Shown: positions 62,173 to 64,000 of the stretch, piece by piece
Position numbering within the stretch: the stretch's first letter is position 1
How the letters are laid out: each line of letters opens with the position of its first letter
DNA from: Nocardioides campestrisoli
GTDB taxonomy: Bacteria; Actinomycetota; Actinomycetes; Propionibacteriales; Nocardioidaceae
Length of the DNA stretch: 64,000 bases
Direction: 5' to 3'
NCBI RefSeq assembly: GCF_013624435.2
Contig: NZ_CP061768.1
Span: 1,518,001-1,582,000, forward strand
Translations under genes and position numbers: made by a program
Notes under the pieces: generated by a model
The model's database searches: none
Told to the model about the DNA's origin: nothing
Seen by the model: the letters and a program-made list of their open reading frames with translations, nothing else

Positions 62173-62730
62173 GTGATCAACGACACCCTGCGCGAGGCAG
62201 AGCAGAAGATGTCCAAGTCGGTCGAGGCCACCCGCGAGGACTTCGCCACGATCCGCGCCGGTCGGGCGAACCCGAGCATGTTCAACAAGATCGTCGTCGA
62301 CTACTACGGGTCGCCCACGCCGCTGCAGAGCCTGGCCACCTTCACCTCCCAGGACGCGCGCGTCATCCTCATCGCGCCGTTCGACCAGAGCGCCATGGAC
62401 GCGATCGAGCGTGCCGTGCGCGACTCCGACCTCGGCGTCAACCCCTCCAACGACGGCCGGGTGCTGCGCTGCGCGTTCCCCGAGCTGACCGAGGAGCGGC
62501 GCAAGGAGTACATCAAGCTGGCCAAGGCGAAGGCCGAGGACGGGCGGGTCTCGGTGCGCAACGTGCGGCGTACTGCCAAGCAGGCGCTGGAGCGCCTGGA
62601 GAAGGACGGCGAGGTCGGCAAGGACGACGTGTCCGGCGCCGAGAAGCGCCTCGACGGCCTCACCAAGACCCACACCGACCAGATCGACGAGATGCTCAAG
62701 AAGAAGGAAGCAGAGCTGCTCGAGGTCTGA
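62173..62730 (+). CDS. frr: ribosome recycling factor
   Basis: 185 residues, typical length. It splits post-termination ribosomes with EF-G. The three-helix-bundle domain has RAGRANPSMFNKIVVDYYGS (about 31-50) and ends in a lysine-rich helix (IDEMLKKKEAELLEV); GRVLRCAFPELTEERRKEYI marks the second domain. The GTG start follows GGTAAGAG, a modest Shine-Dalgarno sequence. cdsA begins 11 nt after the stop. Confidence 0.97.
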   Translation: MINDTLREAEQKMSKSVEATREDFATIRAGRANPSMFNKIVVDYYGSPTPLQSLATFTSQDARVILIAPFDQSAMDAIERAVRDSDLGVNPSNDGRVLRCAFPELTEERRKEYIKLAKAKAEDGRVSVRNVRRTAKQALERLEKDGEVGKDDVSGAEKRLDGLTKTHTDQIDEMLKKKEAELLEV

Positions 62731-62741
62731 GCGACGACTCC

Positions 62742-63617
62742 ATGACTCCCTCCACGCTGCCGGCGGACGCGCCGAAGAAGGACCACGGCCGGGCCGGCCG
62801 CAACCTGCCGGCCGCCGTCGCGTCCGCGGTCGTCCTGCTCGCGCTGGTCGCCGGCACGCTCTACTTCTGGAAGATCGCGTTCCTGCTGCTGGTCGCGGCT
62901 GCCGTGGTGGTGGGGGTCTGGGAGCTGCGCCGGGGGTTCCTGGCCAAGAAGATCGACCTGCCCGAGCAGCCGCTGATGCTCGGCGGCGTGGTGATGGTGG
63001 CGGTCGCCTACTTCTGGGGAGCACCCGCCCTGGTGACGGCGACCGCCGTCTCCGCCCTGGTGATCATGCTGTGGCTGCTGCGTCGCGGGGTCGAGGGCTA
63101 CGTCCGCAACGCGACCGCCTCGGTGTTCGTCCTGGTCTACCTACCGTTCCTCGCCTCCTTCGTGAGCCTGATGCTCTCCGAGGGCGGGACGCTGGACTTC
63201 GACCGGTGGGACGCCGGGGTGAAGGGGATCGTCGTCTTCATCCTGGTCACCGTGGCCTCCGACACCGGTGGGTACGCCGCCGGCGTGCTCTTCGGCAAGC
63301 ACCCGATGGCCCCGGTCATCTCGCCGAAGAAGTCCTGGGAGGGCTTCGCCGGCTCGGCCGTGGCCTGTGTCGCGGCCGGGTGGTTCCTCATCACCACCCT
63401 GCTCGAGGGCGAGTGGTGGGTGGGCGTCCTGCTCGGTCTGATCACGGTGGTGATGGCCACGCTGGGCGATCTCGTGGAGTCGGTGATCAAGCGCGACCTC
63501 GGCATCAAGGACATGTCGCACGTGATCCCGGGCCACGGCGGCCTGATGGACCGGCTCGACTCGCTGCTGGCCACGATCGCGCCGACCTGGCTGCTGCTGC
63601 ACCTGCTCGTCTTCTGA
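62742..63617 (+). CDS. cdsA: phosphatidate cytidylyltransferase
   Basis: 291 residues, about seven to eight membrane helices from residue 22 onward. It converts phosphatidic acid and CTP to CDP-diacylglycerol, the precursor of phosphatidylglycerol, cardiolipin and phosphatidylinositol. The C-terminal signature KRDLGIKDMSHVIPGHGGLM-DRLDSL (about 251-276) is complete. Its phosphatidic acid comes from PlsC-type enzymes such as the one encoded near 13 kb. The ATG lies 11 nt after frr. Confidence 0.96.
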   Translation: MTPSTLPADAPKKDHGRAGRNLPAAVASAVVLLALVAGTLYFWKIAFLLLVAAAVVVGVWELRRGFLAKKIDLPEQPLMLGGVVMVAVAYFWGAPALVTATAVSALVIMLWLLRRGVEGYVRNATASVFVLVYLPFLASFVSLMLSEGGTLDFDRWDAGVKGIVVFILVTVASDTGGYAAGVLFGKHPMAPVISPKKSWEGFAGSAVACVAAGWFLITTLLEGEWWVGVLLGLITVVMATLGDLVESVIKRDLGIKDMSHVIPGHGGLMDRLDSLLATIAPTWLLLHLLVF

Positions 63618-63623
63618 GGACTC

Positions 63624-63640
63624 CTCGGCGCAGTGCCGAG
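63624..63640 (+). terminator. short hairpin after cdsA
   Basis: CTCGGC and GCCGAG form a 6-bp stem around GCAGT, 6 nt after the cdsA stop. Weak; no U-run. Confidence 0.35.
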
Positions 63641-63680
63641 CAGTACGGCACGTCGGGCCCCCCGAACGGCCCCCCGGCCC

Positions 63681-63686
63681 TAGGAT
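63681..63686 (+). promoter_or_regulatory. -10 box TAGGAT of leaderless or near-leaderless promoter
   Basis: TAGGAT, 8 nt (tggccacc), then the ATG at 63695. No Shine-Dalgarno sequence. Confidence 0.45.
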
Positions 63687-63694
63687 TGGCCACC

Positions 63695-64000
63695 ATGACC
63701 ACAGAGCAGGCGGGCCAGTACCCGGAGGTGCAGCCCGGCCCGGAGCCCACGGAGAGGTCGCCCCTCGCCTGGTGGCACAGCAGCCACCCCACGTTCGCCG
63801 CGCTGACCGGGTTCTTCGCCGGGATGGTCTACGTGATCGCGGTCCCGGGGGCGTTCGTGGCTGGGTTGCGGCTGCTGACCTCCCAGGAGACGGCGGAGCG
63901 CTACTTCCCGTTCGTGCTGGTCGGCCTGGTGCTCCCCGCGCTGCTGCTGGTGCGCCGCAAGACGCGGCGCTTCGGCCTGTTCGTCTACCTCGGCATGGTG
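63695..64000 (+). CDS. membrane protein of unknown function (3' end cut off)
   Basis: 102 residues are visible and the frame stays open to the window end. A polar N-terminus (MTTEQAGQYPEVQPGPEPTE) is followed by hydrophobic segments at about 34-58 (FAALTGFFAGMVYVIAVPGA) and 71-86 (FPFVLVGLVLPALLLV), then basic RRKTRR, suggesting a small multi-pass membrane protein. I do not recognise the family. It is separated from cdsA by 77 nt and has its own promoter-like box. Confidence 0.6.
   Translation, partial: MTTEQAGQYPEVQPGPEPTERSPLAWWHSSHPTFAALTGFFAGMVYVIAVPGAFVAGLRLLTSQETAERYFPFVLVGLVLPALLLVRRKTRRFGLFVYLGMV

Overview
The window is 64 kb of very GC-rich (roughly 70%) chromosomal DNA from an actinobacterium. 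The gene order (leuC-leuD-hup, ddl-DUF3515-thiL, rpmB-DAK2-recG-rsmD-coaD-DUF177-rpmF-rnc-mutM-smc-ftsY, amt-glnK-glnD-ffh, rpsP-khpA-rimM-trmD-rplS-lepB-rnhB-DUF2469-yraN-comM-dprA-xerC-rpsB-tsf-pyrH-frr-cdsA) is the conserved actinobacterial core. Frequent GTG/TTG starts, TANNNT -10 boxes and many leaderless genes fit this. Protein details, such as HU with a long Lys/Ala tail, standalone RAM-domain Lrp and an NdgR/LtbR-like IclR regulator beside leuCD, suggest Nocardioides or a close relative; the genus is an inference. I see no insertion sequence, prophage, CRISPR array or replication origin.

Layout. 1-1.2 kb: two minus-strand genes, a truncated 2'-5' RNA ligase-like gene and a putative 3-methyladenine glycosylase. 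1.3-6 kb: PLP decarboxylase, FAH-family hydrolase coupled to gltX, CPBP protease. 6.0-6.3 kb: tRNA-Gln(CTG) and tRNA-Glu(CTC). 6.4-9 kb: GNAT, then an alkylation-repair pair (Ada-AlkA fusion and Ogt). 9-12 kb: IclR regulator divergent from leuCD. 12-18.3 kb: hup, plsC, gpsA, a beta-propeller lipoprotein, a Cys/Met-metabolism PLP enzyme divergent from ddl. 18.3-20.2 kb: DUF3515 lipoprotein, RAM-domain protein, thiL. 20.3-28.2 kb: rpmB through mutM. 28.3-35.3 kb: small coiled-coil protein, MFS exporter, smc, thioesterase, small membrane protein, ftsY. 35.4-39.6 kb: two glycosyltransferases, the most accessory-looking part. 39.7-43.7 kb: ammonium uptake and PII signalling (amt-glnK-glnD). 43.8-48.8 kb: ffh plus ScyD-like, NYN, GtrA and amidohydrolase genes. 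48.9-64 kb: ribosome assembly, tRNA modification, secretion, RNase HII, DNA uptake, XerC, a LytM-like protein, rpsB-tsf-pyrH-frr-cdsA and a truncated membrane-protein gene.

How the genes work together. Most belong to translation, co-translational secretion (FtsY, Ffh, LepB), chromosome organisation (SMC, HU, XerC), DNA repair and recombination (MutM, RecG, Ogt, Ada-AlkA), envelope/lipid synthesis (PlsC, GpsA, Ddl, CdsA) and nitrogen sensing. The region is mainly conserved and no clearly new multi-gene system stands out. The best leads are a TrmD-GNAT fusion, a multi-module 1059-residue glycosyltransferase, a LytM-type protein lacking the catalytic HxH histidine, a set of leaderless promoters with fixed spacing (including two back-to-back in 33 bp), a likely CTG start codon, and structured leaders before pyrH, rplS and rpsB.
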